Shown here: in pieces, positions 15,166 through 25,700 of the stretch
Layout of the letters: each line of letters begins with the position of its first letter
How positions within the stretch are numbered: the stretch's first letter is position 1
NCBI GenBank assembly: GCA_016709665.1
Contig: JADJMI010000022.1
Coordinates: forward strand, 1-27,132
Direction: 5' to 3'
DNA from: Betaproteobacteria bacterium
GTDB lineage: Bacteria > Pseudomonadota > Gammaproteobacteria > Burkholderiales > Usitatibacteraceae
DNA length: 27,132 nt
Position numbers and translations under genes: made by a program
Notes under the pieces: generated by a model
Seen by the model: the letters and a program-made list of their open reading frames with translations, nothing else
Told to the model about the DNA's origin: nothing
Databases searched by the model: none

Positions 15166-16080
15166 TCATCGATGGGCACCGGCGGCCCGCGCCGTCGCGG
15201 CGCGAGAATGCGACTCGAACACCCACAGGACCCCGGCCGACCCCACGATCAGCAGCACGGCGAGGGCCGCGCGACGCGGGGAAAGGCCGATGTCCGCGCC
15301 CGCCGCGATGAGCAGGCCGAGAAGGACGGGGATCTGCAGGTAGATGAACGGCGCCGTGACCGACAGCGGGGCGGCATGGGCCGCCCGGTCGAGCGCGGCC
15401 AGTGCGAGGAAACCCAGTACGCCGACGGCCGCCAGCACGAGCGCATCGTGCGACGACGGCGGCGTCCAGACGAACGGCATCGCCGGCGTGAGCACGGCGA
15501 AGACGCCCAGGGCGGTCCAGAACAGGTTGGCGCGCAGGCGTTCGCCGCGCAGGGCGCGGGTCATCACGGCATAGAGGCTGAAGGAGAGCGCCATGCCGAG
15601 GGGAAGCGCGAGCGAGGCCATCGACTCGAACCCGGTCGGCGGGTGCAGCAGCAAGGCGCCGGCAAACGCCACCGACGCCGCGAGCCACACCGCGGGCCTT
15701 GCCCTGTCGCCGCACCAGGCGTGCGCAATCGAGAGGATGAGGAGCGGGCTCAGCCAGAAGACCGCCATCAGCGCGTGCGGCCGGATCCCGTGCTCCATCG
15801 CGAGAATCCACGACGCCGGCATCCCGAGCATCAGCATCGATCGCGCCATCTGGAATCCGGGCCGGTGCGTGCGCCACAGCGAGGACGGCTCCCGCCAGCC
15901 CCACACCGCGAGCATCAACGCGAGGTGAACCGCGTAGCGCGACCAGACGACCTGGTAACCCGGGAGTCGGTGGAGCACGGGCGCGGCGATCGCCTCGACC
16001 GCGCCCCAGAGCGAGGCGAACGCGACCATGTAGAGCAGGGCTCGCCGGGGGTCGGCCACGGGTCGGCCCGGAGCGCTCAT
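15166..16080 (-). CDS. EamA/DMT-family membrane transporter
   Basis: A 304-residue, strongly hydrophobic protein with about ten predicted membrane segments, arranged as two repeats as in drug/metabolite transporters. Recognisable stretches include ALLYMVAFASLWGAVEAIAAP near the N-terminus, FWLSPLLILSIAHAW, ALPLGMALSFSLYAVMTRAL, and near the C-terminus PLSVTAPFIYLQIPVLLGLLI followed by LAVLLIVGSAGVLWVF. The last two match the usual EamA ending, in which a partner with 'APF.Y.q...a.llg' precedes the final helix. The ATG at 16080 overlaps the stop of the upstream PKS (ATGA) and has GGAGG 7 nt upstream. Its position between two PKS genes suggests export of the assembly-line product or an intermediate, or self-protection. 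The substrate is unknown; EamA proteins also move amino acids and other small metabolites. Confidence 0.85.
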   Translation of the reverse strand: MSAPGRPVADPRRALLYMVAFASLWGAVEAIAAPVLHRLPGYQVVWSRYAVHLALMLAVWGWREPSSLWRTHRPGFQMARSMLMLGMPASWILAMEHGIRPHALMAVFWLSPLLILSIAHAWCGDRARPAVWLAASVAFAGALLLHPPTGFESMASLALPLGMALSFSLYAVMTRALRGERLRANLFWTALGVFAVLTPAMPFVWTPPSSHDALVLAAVGVLGFLALAALDRAAHAAPLSVTAPFIYLQIPVLLGLLIAAGADIGLSPRRAALAVLLIVGSAGVLWVFESHSRAATARAAGAHR

Positions 16081-19000
16081 CGCAATCCCTCCAGCCTTCG
16101 CATCAGGCGTTCCTCGAGTTCTTCGTCGCTCAGCGCGTCGAGTCCTGCCGCGTCCGCCGGGGCCGCGTCGCCCGCGGCGGGCGCGGCCGACGCCGCGGGC
16201 ACCGTGGCGGCGGCCGGTGCGGCGACGAGCTGGCTCTCGAGATATCGCGCAAGCGCCCCGACGTTCGGATAGTTGAACGTGAGGGTCGACGGGAGGGCGC
16301 GCGCGGCACCCCGCTCGAGGCGGCGTTTGAGCTCGACGGCCACGAGCGAGTCCAGGCCAAGATCGAAGAGTCCCGTCGTGACCGGCACGTCGTGTGCCGC
16401 GTCGAGTCCCAGTACCCCGGCCACCTCGCCCTGGACGAACTCCACCAGCAGGTCGCGCCGCATTGCCGCCGGGGCGGCCGAGACTCTCTCCGCGAGGCCC
16501 GGTCCTTCCTCCACCCGCTTCGCCTGCGGTGCGGCGCCGGGCGCCTCGCCCACGCGAGAAAGCAACGGCCGCCGGCGCCTCGACTCGTAGAGCGGCTTGA
16601 AGACGCTCCAGTCCACCTTCGCCACAACCGCATCGGGCCGGGGGTCGGCCAGCAGGCGCCCCAGCGCGTCGAGCGCGTCGGTGCCCGGCATCGGCAGGAG
16701 GCCGCCCTCCGCGATGCGGCGCCGGCTCTCCTCGGAGGCGAGGCGCATCACGTCCCACGTGCCCCAGTTGACGGCCATGACCCGGCGCGAAGGCGCGTCC
16801 GTCGCCTGGGCGAACGCGTCAAGGAAGGCGTTGGCCGCGGCGTAATGGGCGAGCCCCGAGGCACCCAGCAGGGCCGTGGTGGAGGAGAACAGCACCAGGA
16901 AATCGATTCCCGCCTCCCGCGTGAGACGCTCGAGGACGACGCTGCCGTCTAGCTTGGGCCGCAGCATCCGCTCGAGCCGCCCGGCCGTGATCTCGCCCAC
17001 GGGCGCCGAGTCGAGGTCGGCCGCCGCATGCATCACGCCGCGAAGCGCGGGCGCCTCGTCGCGAAGGCGCGAGAGCAGCCGCGCCATCGTGTCGGCGTCG
17101 GCCACATCCCCCTGCAGGCCATGGACCGTGGCGCCCAGCGATTCGAGCGCGCGCACGCCTTGCGCCGCCGGATCGGACCGCCGCCCGAGCAGCGCGACGT
17201 GGCGCGCGCCGCGCTCGACCATCCAGCGGGCCACCACGAGACCGAGCCCCCCGTAACCGCCCGTCACGAGATACGTGGCGTCGGGACGGAACGCCGGGGC
17301 CGCCGCCGCGGGTGCCTTGTCGTGCGCGAGGCGCGCGACGAGTCGCCGGCCCGACCGCCAGGCCACCTGGTCTTCGCCGTCCGCCGCGTCCATCGATGCC
17401 AGCAGGATTTCGGCATCGTCCGCATCGCCTTCGGGCGGTAGGTCGACCAGCCCGCCCCAACGGTCGGGCTGCTCGAGCGCGAATCCCCGGCCCAGGCCCC
17501 ACAAGGGTGCTTGCCAAGGCGCGCCAGGAGCCCGCAGCCCTTCGGTGGACTGTGCCCCGCGGGTGGCGAGCCAGACGCGCGCATCGGCGCGCGTAGCGGC
17601 CTGGAGCCAACGCAGGGGATGCTCGCCCGCCAGCAGCCGGGCGGCCTCGGGCGCGGCCGGCTCGTCCAGCGGCAGCGACGCCAGTTCGAGCGCGCCCAGG
17701 TAGACCCATTCGCCGCCGGGCGCGACGGCGCTCGCGGACGCCTCGACCGGCAGCAGCGTCGCGATGTCCCCGCGTTCCTCCAGGCGCCGTGCGAGGGCGC
17801 GTCCGGTACGTTCACCGTCGCCGACGAGGGTCCAATGGCGCCCGCCCATGGGCGCGCGCGCCACGAACAACGCTTGCTGCATGGCGGCGCGGCCGGGCGC
17901 CGCATCGCCGGGAATCGCGGCGGCTCCGGTGAAGCCCTGCTCCCCCAGCAAGTCGAGCCAAGCGCCGCGCCCGAGGAGCGGGTAATCGTGCCGCAGCGCG
18001 GTATCGGTGAATCGCCACCAGCCCTCGGTCAGGCCGAAGGTCAGGTCGACCCAGCGTTCGCGCGCCACGCCCTCGAGGAGCAGCAGGAGCGCGCCCGGAG
18101 CCATCAGCTTGCGCGCGTGCGCGATCGCCGCGCGCAGGTCGGCGGTGGCGTGCAGCACGTTGGCGGCGATCACGATGTCGTACCCGCCCGCGGCGAATCC
18201 CTGCCCGAGGGGGTCCCTTTCGATGTCGAGCAGCGCGTGGCGCACGAACGGGTAGGCGGCGAACTGGCCCGCGGCGCGATCGAGGAAGAGCGGCGAAAGA
18301 TCCGTGAACGTGTAGTCGGTCCGCTGCGCGGGCAGCGCCGGCAGCACGTACGTCGTGGTTCCCCCGGTGCCGGCACCGATCTCGAGCACCCGCAGGCGCG
18401 CACCGTCGGGAAGCCGCGAGATCGCCGCCCGAAGCGCTTCCACCAGGGCGCCGTTGTAGGTGCGGGCGAACGGCGAATCGACATAGAGCTTGCGCGCCTC
18501 CTCGAACGAGCCGCCGGGGAAAAGCAGGTGCAGCGGATCCTGTTCGCCGCGCAGCACGCGGGCGAGTTCGCCGCCGCAGCGGCCGAGGACCCGCAGCTCG
18601 CCATCGTTCTCCCCGAACCGGCGCAGCAGGCTTGCGTACCGCGAGGGCGCCCCGGCGGCCGGAAGACCGGATTTCACCTCGAAGCCGGCGCCGCGCCGCG
18701 CGAGAACCCCGTCTTCGACGAGCATCTCGAGAAGGCGCCCGAAGAGCCGCGCGTGCCTGGGCACCACGGCCAGTCGCGCCGCCTCCGTGGCCGCGTCGAA
18801 AACCCGCCCGGGCGTCGCCTCGAAGCCGAGGGCGCGCAGCGCGGCGGCCACGTGATCGCCGCAGAGACGATCCAGTTCCGGCAGCAACGCGTCGTACAGG
18901 GCGAGGCCGTGCCGGTCCGCGAGCTCGCCGAAATGCCGGGCCAGTTCGGGCACGAAGCGCTCCGGGCGCTCTAGCGCCGCGGCGGCGGACGCCACCGGCG

Positions 19001-22000
19001 CGAGGGGTTCCCAGCGGACGCGATAGAAGAGATCGCCGCTGCCGTCGACACCCGCGGCGCGCGCGAGCGTTTCCCGGGTCGCCCGGCGCAGGCGTGCGCC
19101 CCGGATGGTGCCGAGCACGCCGCCTTCGATCGAATGCAGCGTCACCTCCGCCTGCCACTCCGCAGGGTTCGCTGCGCGGGCGTTCGCCACGCGCGCGTGG
19201 CACCACAGGGTGTCCGGCAGTTCCCCGGCGAGGTCGAGACGATCGATGGCCGCGAGCAGGTACGCGATGTCCGGGTCGACCGTGGCCGGGAGCGCGAGGC
19301 CGATGGCCTGCAGGGCGCCGTCGAGCAATGCCGGATGCGCCCAGGCGACCCGGTCGTTCTCGCATCCCGGCGGCAGCCGGACCTGCGCGAGCGCCTCGCC
19401 CTCGGCCCGGTGTGCGAGGACCAGGCTGCGAAAGCCCGTGCCGAGTTCGATGCCGAGCGCACCGAGCTGCGCGTAGTACGCCTCGCAGGGCGACGCGGCG
19501 CCGAGCGCAGCCCGCCGTGCCTCGAGATCGATCGCGCCCGCCCCGGCCGCCGCGCCCGCTGCGCCCGTTGCGGCGGAGGCGGCGAGATATCCGGTGGCAT
19601 GCAGGTGCCATCCGCTCTCGTCCCCGACCGCCCGGCTGTGGACCGAAAAGGGAATGCGCCCGCCCTCGGCGATGCCCAGGTGGGTCTGGACCTCGCGGCC
19701 TTCATCGGGCAGGACGAGCGGCTCGCGGATCGCGAACGATTCCACCGCCCGCCTTCCCGGGCCGAGCGCCTGGCTCGCCGCGGACTGCGCGAGCTCGAGG
19801 TAGACCGGCCCGGCCACGAGCACGGCGCCGTGCACGCGGTGCTCGGCGAGCCAGGGGCGGGTCGAAGGCGACAGCCGCGTCTCGAACACGGGCGTCGCGA
19901 CCGGCAGCCGGCTTCCGGCGAGCGTGGCGCCGGCCGGCGCCTGCGCGCGCGGACGCGGCCCATCCGCGGCGATCCAGAAGGAACGGCGTTCGAAGGGATA
20001 GGTCGGCAACGTCGCACGCGACGCGCCGGACGGTCGGCCCAGGCCGTCCCACTCGATCGCGGCCCCTCGCACGTAGAGACCGGCCAGGGCGTTCATCATC
20101 CCGTCCCAGTCGTCCCTGCCGCGGCGCATCGAGGCGAGCCACGCGCAGTCCTCGCCCGGCACCGTGCGCTCGGCGAGCGCGGCCAGCGTGGGATGCGGCC
20201 CGACTTCCAGGAACACGCGATGGCCCTGGCGATGCAGCGATTCGATGCCTTCGGCGAAGCGGACCGGCTCGCGCAGGTGGCGGCACCAGTACGCCGCGTC
20301 GGGAGCGCCGCCGGGCAGCGCCGCGCCGCCCGTCACGTTCCAGGCGACCGGGATTCGCGGCGCCCGCATGCGCACGGACGACGCGCATGCGTGCAGGGCC
20401 GCCATCGCCGGCTCGACGAGCGGCGAATGGCCGGCGAACGACACGAACAGGCGCTTGCCCTCGACGTTGCGCTCGGCGAGCTCGGCGAGCACCGCGTCGA
20501 CGGCGGCGGCATCGCCCGAAACCACGACGCTGTCGGGCGCGTTGACCGCCGCCACGGCCACGCGATCGGCCATCCGCGCCACGAGCGGCCGCACCGCGTC
20601 GACCGGTGCGAAAACGGCCGCCATGGTCCCCCCCGGCGGAAGGGCCTGCATGAGCCGTCCGCGCTCCGCGACGAGCCGCAGGCCATCCTCGAGACTGAAG
20701 ACACCCGCGACGCAGGCCGCCGCGTATTCACCCACCGAATGGCCGATCACGGCCGCAGGGACGATGCCCCACGAACGCCAGAGTTCCGCGAGCGCGTATT
20801 CGATGGCGAAGAGCGCGGGTTGCGTCCACGCCGTCTCGTGGATCGCCGCCCCTTCCGAGGGGCCCGGCTGAATCACCGACTTGAGCGTGCGACCGCGTTC
20901 GTCCGGGCCGACGATCGCGTCGCAGCGGTCGATCGCCTCCCGGAAGACGGGCGCGGTGTCGTACAGATGCGCGCCCATTCCCGGGTACTGGGCGCCCTGT
21001 CCGGTGAAGAGGAAGACCACCTCGGGGGCAAGGCCCGGCGCCGTCGTGCCCCGGTGAATCGCCGGGTTCGGCGTGCCGGCGCGGAAATCCGCGAGGGCGG
21101 CACGGGCCGCGGGCGCGTCGGCGGCCACGACCGCGAGTCGCTCCGCGAAATGTGACCGGCCGCCGCCCGCGGTGCCCGCGGCGTCGGCCAGGGAAGGTCC
21201 GCCCGGCGCGAGCGCCTCGGCCATTCGCCCTGCGAGTTCCGCCAGCGTGGCCCCGGTACGCGCGGACAAGGGCAGGCAGTGCAGCGGTCGCGACCGGAAC
21301 TCGGTGGCGGCCACGGGGGCCGGCGCCTCCTCGATCACGACATGGGCGTTGGTTCCGCTGAAGCCGAAGGAACTCACGCCGGCGAGGCGCCGCCGTTCGC
21401 CGCGGGGCCACGACCGGCCCTGCGCGAGCACGGTCACCGGGTAGTCGTCCCACGCGATGTGGGGGCTCGGCTCGCGAAAGTGCAGGTGCGGCGGAATGCG
21501 CTCGTGCACCAGCGACAGCACGACCTTCATCACGCCCGCGACGCCCGCCGCCGATTCGAGATGCCCGAGGTTGGTCTTGGCCGAGCCGATCACGAGCGGG
21601 TTCGCCCGGTCGCGCCCCGGGCCAAGGGCGCCGGCCAGCGCGCGCACCTCGATCGGATCGCCGAGCGAGGTCCCGGTGCCGTGAGCTTCCACGTAATCGA
21701 TGTCCGCCGGGTCCACGCCGGCATCAGCGAGCGCGGCGCGGATGACCGCCTCCTGCGCCGGGCCGTTCGGAACGGTGAGGCCGCCGCTGCGCCCGTCCTG
21801 GTTGAGCGCGATGCCGCGGATCACGGCGAGCACGGGGTCGCCATCGGCCTGGGCGTGCGACAGGAGCTTGAGCACCAGCACGCCGCATCCCTCGCCGCGC
21901 GCGAAGCCATCCGCCGACGCATCGAAGGACTTGCAGCGTCCGTCGGGCGCGAGCATGTGGGCCTTCGAGAGCGCGATGGTGGTCTCCGGCGAGCAGATCA

Positions 22001-22709
22001 CGTTGACGCCGGCGGCCAGCGCCAGGCGGGATTCACCGCTGCGCAGGCTCTGGCAGGCGAGCTGGAGCGCGACCAGCGAGGATGAGCACGCGGTGTCGAC
22101 GGCGATGGCCGGGCCCTGCAGTCCGAGGGCGTAACTGACGCGCCCCGCGACCACGCTCGGCGCGTTCCCGGAAGCCATGTAGGCATCGATCGCCTCGTCG
22201 CCACGGCGAAGCACGCGCTGGAAATGGTCGGTATTGCACACCCCGACGAACACGCCGGTGGCCGAGCCGGCGAGCTTCTCCGCGGCGAGTCCGGAGTTTT
22301 CGAGGGCTTCCCAGGCGACCTCAAGCAGCAGCCGCTGTTGCGGGTCCATGGTGAGCGCCTCGCGCGGCGAGATGCCGAAGAACGCCGGATCGAAGGCGCC
22401 GACGTCGCGAAGGAACCCGCCGGCGCGCACGGAGATCCGCCCCGGCGCATCCGGGTCCGGGTCGAAGTACGCCTCGTTGTCCCAGCGGTCCCGGGGCACG
22501 TCGCTGATGGCGTCCCGCCCTTCCCGAAGCAGGTCCCAGTACTGCCCCGGGCTGTCCGCGCCACCCGGAAAGCGGCACCCCATGCCGATCACGGCGACGG
22601 GCTCGTGCCCGCGCCGCTTGCCGGCCTCGACCTGCTCGTGCAGCTCGAGCGCGAGCAGCGCGAGGCGTTTGGGCGAGAGCTTCTCGATGCGTTGGAGGAA
22701 GTCGTTCAT
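16077..22709 (-). CDS. Type I PKS module: KS-AT-DH-cMT-KR-ACP
   Basis: An intact 2210-residue protein. An N-terminal helix (FLQRIEKLSPKRLALLALEL) leads into the KS (35-460; Cys208, His343, His383). The AT (565-880) has GHSVGE with Ser658 and FAGHSP where malonyl-type ATs have HAFHSP. The DH (940-1210) has His957 and Asp1130/Gln1134, but the proline of HxxxGxxxxP is Ala966. The C-methyltransferase (about 1260-1615) has the SAM-binding motif EIGAGTGGTT at 1443-1452. The KR (1811-1990) has VTGGYGGLG, Lys1919, Ser1942/1943, Tyr1956 and Asn1960. The ACP carries Ser2121 (GLDSL). No ER domain is present between cMT and KR. An alpha-methyl, alpha-beta-unsaturated extension is predicted if the DH works. 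The tail LDALSDEELEERLMRRL resembles a docking helix. The ATG at 22709 follows the previous stop by 4 nt; the open frame to 23648 is only overlap with the neighbour. Confidence 0.95.
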   Translation of the reverse strand: MNDFLQRIEKLSPKRLALLALELHEQVEAGKRRGHEPVAVIGMGCRFPGGADSPGQYWDLLREGRDAISDVPRDRWDNEAYFDPDPDAPGRISVRAGGFLRDVGAFDPAFFGISPREALTMDPQQRLLLEVAWEALENSGLAAEKLAGSATGVFVGVCNTDHFQRVLRRGDEAIDAYMASGNAPSVVAGRVSYALGLQGPAIAVDTACSSSLVALQLACQSLRSGESRLALAAGVNVICSPETTIALSKAHMLAPDGRCKSFDASADGFARGEGCGVLVLKLLSHAQADGDPVLAVIRGIALNQDGRSGGLTVPNGPAQEAVIRAALADAGVDPADIDYVEAHGTGTSLGDPIEVRALAGALGPGRDRANPLVIGSAKTNLGHLESAAGVAGVMKVVLSLVHERIPPHLHFREPSPHIAWDDYPVTVLAQGRSWPRGERRRLAGVSSFGFSGTNAHVVIEEAPAPVAATEFRSRPLHCLPLSARTGATLAELAGRMAEALAPGGPSLADAAGTAGGGRSHFAERLAVVAADAPAARAALADFRAGTPNPAIHRGTTAPGLAPEVVFLFTGQGAQYPGMGAHLYDTAPVFREAIDRCDAIVGPDERGRTLKSVIQPGPSEGAAIHETAWTQPALFAIEYALAELWRSWGIVPAAVIGHSVGEYAAACVAGVFSLEDGLRLVAERGRLMQALPPGGTMAAVFAPVDAVRPLVARMADRVAVAAVNAPDSVVVSGDAAAVDAVLAELAERNVEGKRLFVSFAGHSPLVEPAMAALHACASSVRMRAPRIPVAWNVTGGAALPGGAPDAAYWCRHLREPVRFAEGIESLHRQGHRVFLEVGPHPTLAALAERTVPGEDCAWLASMRRGRDDWDGMMNALAGLYVRGAAIEWDGLGRPSGASRATLPTYPFERRSFWIAADGPRPRAQAPAGATLAGSRLPVATPVFETRLSPSTRPWLAEHRVHGAVLVAGPVYLELAQSAASQALGPGRRAVESFAIREPLVLPDEGREVQTHLGIAEGGRIPFSVHSRAVGDESGWHLHATGYLAASAATGAAGAAAGAGAIDLEARRAALGAASPCEAYYAQLGALGIELGTGFRSLVLAHRAEGEALAQVRLPPGCENDRVAWAHPALLDGALQAIGLALPATVDPDIAYLLAAIDRLDLAGELPDTLWCHARVANARAANPAEWQAEVTLHSIEGGVLGTIRGARLRRATRETLARAAGVDGSGDLFYRVRWEPLAPVASAAAALERPERFVPELARHFGELADRHGLALYDALLPELDRLCGDHVAAALRALGFEATPGRVFDAATEAARLAVVPRHARLFGRLLEMLVEDGVLARRGAGFEVKSGLPAAGAPSRYASLLRRFGENDGELRVLGRCGGELARVLRGEQDPLHLLFPGGSFEEARKLYVDSPFARTYNGALVEALRAAISRLPDGARLRVLEIGAGTGGTTTYVLPALPAQRTDYTFTDLSPLFLDRAAGQFAAYPFVRHALLDIERDPLGQGFAAGGYDIVIAANVLHATADLRAAIAHARKLMAPGALLLLLEGVARERWVDLTFGLTEGWWRFTDTALRHDYPLLGRGAWLDLLGEQGFTGAAAIPGDAAPGRAAMQQALFVARAPMGGRHWTLVGDGERTGRALARRLEERGDIATLLPVEASASAVAPGGEWVYLGALELASLPLDEPAAPEAARLLAGEHPLRWLQAATRADARVWLATRGAQSTEGLRAPGAPWQAPLWGLGRGFALEQPDRWGGLVDLPPEGDADDAEILLASMDAADGEDQVAWRSGRRLVARLAHDKAPAAAAPAFRPDATYLVTGGYGGLGLVVARWMVERGARHVALLGRRSDPAAQGVRALESLGATVHGLQGDVADADTMARLLSRLRDEAPALRGVMHAAADLDSAPVGEITAGRLERMLRPKLDGSVVLERLTREAGIDFLVLFSSTTALLGASGLAHYAAANAFLDAFAQATDAPSRRVMAVNWGTWDVMRLASEESRRRIAEGGLLPMPGTDALDALGRLLADPRPDAVVAKVDWSVFKPLYESRRRRPLLSRVGEAPGAAPQAKRVEEGPGLAERVSAAPAAMRRDLLVEFVQGEVAGVLGLDAAHDVPVTTGLFDLGLDSLVAVELKRRLERGAARALPSTLTFNYPNVGALARYLESQLVAAPAAATVPAASAAPAAGDAAPADAAGLDALSDEELEERLMRRLEGLR
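16088..16092 (-). promoter_or_regulatory. ribosome binding site (GGAGG) for the transporter gene
   Basis: GGAGG on the minus strand lies 7 nt before the ATG at 16080, inside the last codons of the PKS. It is the strongest ribosome binding site seen in the window. Confidence 0.7.
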
Positions 22710-22713
22710 GGCG

Positions 22714-25700
22714 TCAGGGGGCCTTCGCGGTGCGCCGGGCCAGCAGCCGGTCGACTTCCTCGTCGGTGAGATCCTCGATCGAGTCGACGAGGGCGTCGGC
22801 CTTCGGTGCGGACTCGTCCGTCGGCGCCCGCGCGGCGGGCGGCGAGCCCGGTCCGAGCAACTCGGCGCACAGGTATTCCGTGAGGGTCTCGAGATTCGGA
22901 CAGTCGAAAAGCAGCGTCGCCGGAAGCGTCCGGCCGATCGCCTTGCCCAGCGTGTTGCGCAGCTCGACCGCGAGGAGCGAATCGAGCCCCAGTTCCCCCA
23001 GCGGCCGGCGCGGATCGATGGCGCGCGACACGTCGAGGCCGAGCGCCCGGCAGGCCCGCTCCCGGAGGAAGCCCGCCAGAAGAGCCCGCTGCCGGCCGGC
23101 CGGCGCGGACGCAAGCCGCTCGAGCAAGGCCTCGCCCCCCGCGGTTGGCGGAGACGGGGCGGACGCCGCGCTCGCTCCCGCCGATGCAGCGCCGACCTCC
23201 GCCAGGAAGGCATCGCCCCCGGCGCGCTGCGCGATGAATCGGGACCAGTTCGCGCTGAGGACCGTGGCCTGCACGGCATCCCCGGACAGGAGCCGCTCGA
23301 GCGCCGCGATGCCCTGGGCAGGCGAGAGCGCGCCCAGCCCCTGCGCGGCCAGGCGCCCGGCGACGCCGCGATCCGAAGCGGCGCCCACGTCGGCCCAAGG
23401 TCCCCAGTTGATGCTGAGGGCGGGCAAGCCGCGGCTTCGCCGCTCGTGCGCCAGGGCGTCGAGGAAGGCATTGGCCGCGCAATGATTGGCCTGCCCGGCC
23501 GAACCCAGCACCGACGCGACCGAGGAAAACAGCACCAGGAAATCGAGCGGATCGCCGCAGGTGAGCGAATCGAGCAACCGGCTGCCGCGCACCTTGGCCG
23601 CGAACACCGGCGCGAATCGCGCGTCATCCTGCTGCAGGAGCGCGGCATCCGCCAGCGCGCCGGCGCTGTGGATCACGCCGCGAAGCGGCGGGCCTTCCTG
23701 TCTCAGGCGCGCGAGCAGCGCCCGCAGGCCGGCCTCGTCCGCGACGTCGAGCGACAGCGCCTCGACGGCCGTACCGCCGGCCCGGATCGCCTCGATCGCG
23801 GGACCGGCTTCGGTCGTGATCCCGCGCCGGCCCACGAGCACGAGCCGTCCGGCCCCTCGACCGGCGAGCCAACGGGCCGCCTCCAGTCCCAGGCCCGAGA
23901 GCCCGCCGGTGACGAGGTACGTCCCGTCCCGGCGGATCGCAGGCATCCCGGCCGGCCCGTGCCGCAGCACGATGCGCCCCGCATGTCGCGCCTGCGCCAT
24001 GAACCGGAAGGCGCGGCCGGCATCCTCGAGCGCGAACTCGTGACGCGGCAGCGGCGCGAGGCTTCCGGCGCGCCACTCGCCGACGAGGCGCGCGAACAAA
24101 TCGCCGATGAGCGCCGGGTCGCGCTCGCCGGCCTCGCCCCAATCGACGACGAAATAGCGCAGCCCCCGGCCGAGCGCATCGACCTGCGCCTGCGTGCGGA
24201 TTCCCCGCTTGCCGATCTCGACGAACCGCCCGCCCTTCGCGATCGCCCGGAAGCTGGCCTCCAGCATCTCGCCGGCGAGGGAATTGAGCACGACATCCAC
24301 CCCGCGCCCTTGCGTTCGAGCGAGCACCTCGTCGGCAAAGCCGGGGCTGCGCGAGTCGAGCACGTGGCGAACACCCATCGCCTCGATCATGGCGCGCTTC
24401 GACGGTGAGCCGGCCGTCGCGAACACTTCCGCGCCGGCCCGGAGCGCGAGCCGCACGGCGGCCATCCCGACACCGCCCGCGGCCGCATGGACCAGCACGC
24501 GTTCGCCGCGACGCAGGCCGGCCAGGTGCGAGAGGCAGAACTCCGCGGTGACGTAGGCGATGCCGAATGACGCGGCCTCGCGCGCGTTCGCGCCCGGCGG
24601 CCTCGGCTGCACGAATGCCTCGCGGGCGAGCACGTGCGATGCGAGGCTGCCCCCGGCCAACGCGAGCACCTCGTCACCGACGCGAAGCCGGGTCACGCCC
24701 GGCCCCACGGCGCAAACCCGCCCGGCGCACTCGCCGCCGAGGGGACCGGGCTCGCCCGGATACATCCCGAGGGCGTTGAGCACGTCCTTGAAGTTGAGGC
24801 CCGAGGCTTCGACTTCGATCTCCACTTGGCCGGGACCCGGGGGAACGCGTTCGTGTGTCCCGCGTTCGAACGCGTCCAGCACTCCCGGCTTGGCCGACCG
24901 CAACCGCCAGGGCGCATCGTCGCTTTGCGCCGCCTGCCGGCGCATCGCCGAAAGGCGCGCCACATGGCGCCCGCTTTCGCGCAGGCCCACGAGCCCCTCG
25001 CGCACGGGCTCCGACAATTCCGCGGCCAACGCCTCGATCTCGCCCGCATCGGTGCCGAGGGCGAGATCGACGCAGGTGCAGCCGAGTTCCGGATGCTCGA
25101 CCGCCAGCGCCTTTCCCAACCCGATGAGCGGGGCCTGGTTCGGCGCGAGTTGCCCGTCGGAGGGCTCCACCGGCTGGGCACCGCGCGTCACGAGCCAAAG
25201 CCGCGGGCCGTCCGATTCGGCGACGATGGCCTTGGCAAGACGAAGCGCGCTCAGGACGCCGCGTCGGTCCGCGGCCCCGAGCGCGTCGGCTCCGTCGCCT
25301 TCCCCGGCATCACCGTCGAGCGACCAGCCGTGGACGATCCCCTGCGGATACCGTCCGGCCTCGCGAAGCGCCGCCAGCACCGCCCGATAGTCCGCGGCTT
25401 CGCCGGGCCGCGCCTGGAAGTCGTCGCCGCCTCCACCGGGTCTCGCCGCAGCGTGAACCAGCGCGCAGCGATCGCCGCGTTCGCGCAGGCGATTCGCGAG
25501 GGCCGCCATCGTGCCGCCCCGGTCCGCGAAGACCAGCCAGTCGCGCGCGACCTCCAACCCCGCGCGCGAGACCAGCAACGACTGCAGGCCCAGGCACCCG
25601 GGCAGCTCCGCGCGCGGCGGCAGTGCGGCGGCCGCCTCGAATCCGCACTCGGCCAGGAGAGCGATCCAGCGATCGCGCGGCATCGTCGCGTAGTCCGGGC

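Noticed and set aside
15147..15179. Upstream start at 15179 for the ER-containing PKS
   Set aside because: It would overlap the transporter and has no ribosome binding site comparable with AGGAG before 15146.
22714..23648. N-terminal extension of the KS-AT-DH-cMT-KR-ACP PKS to 23648
   Set aside because: The extension overlaps the KR-ACP of the upstream PKS and is low-complexity Arg/Ser/Pro. The true start at 22709 has the typical KS-leading helix.
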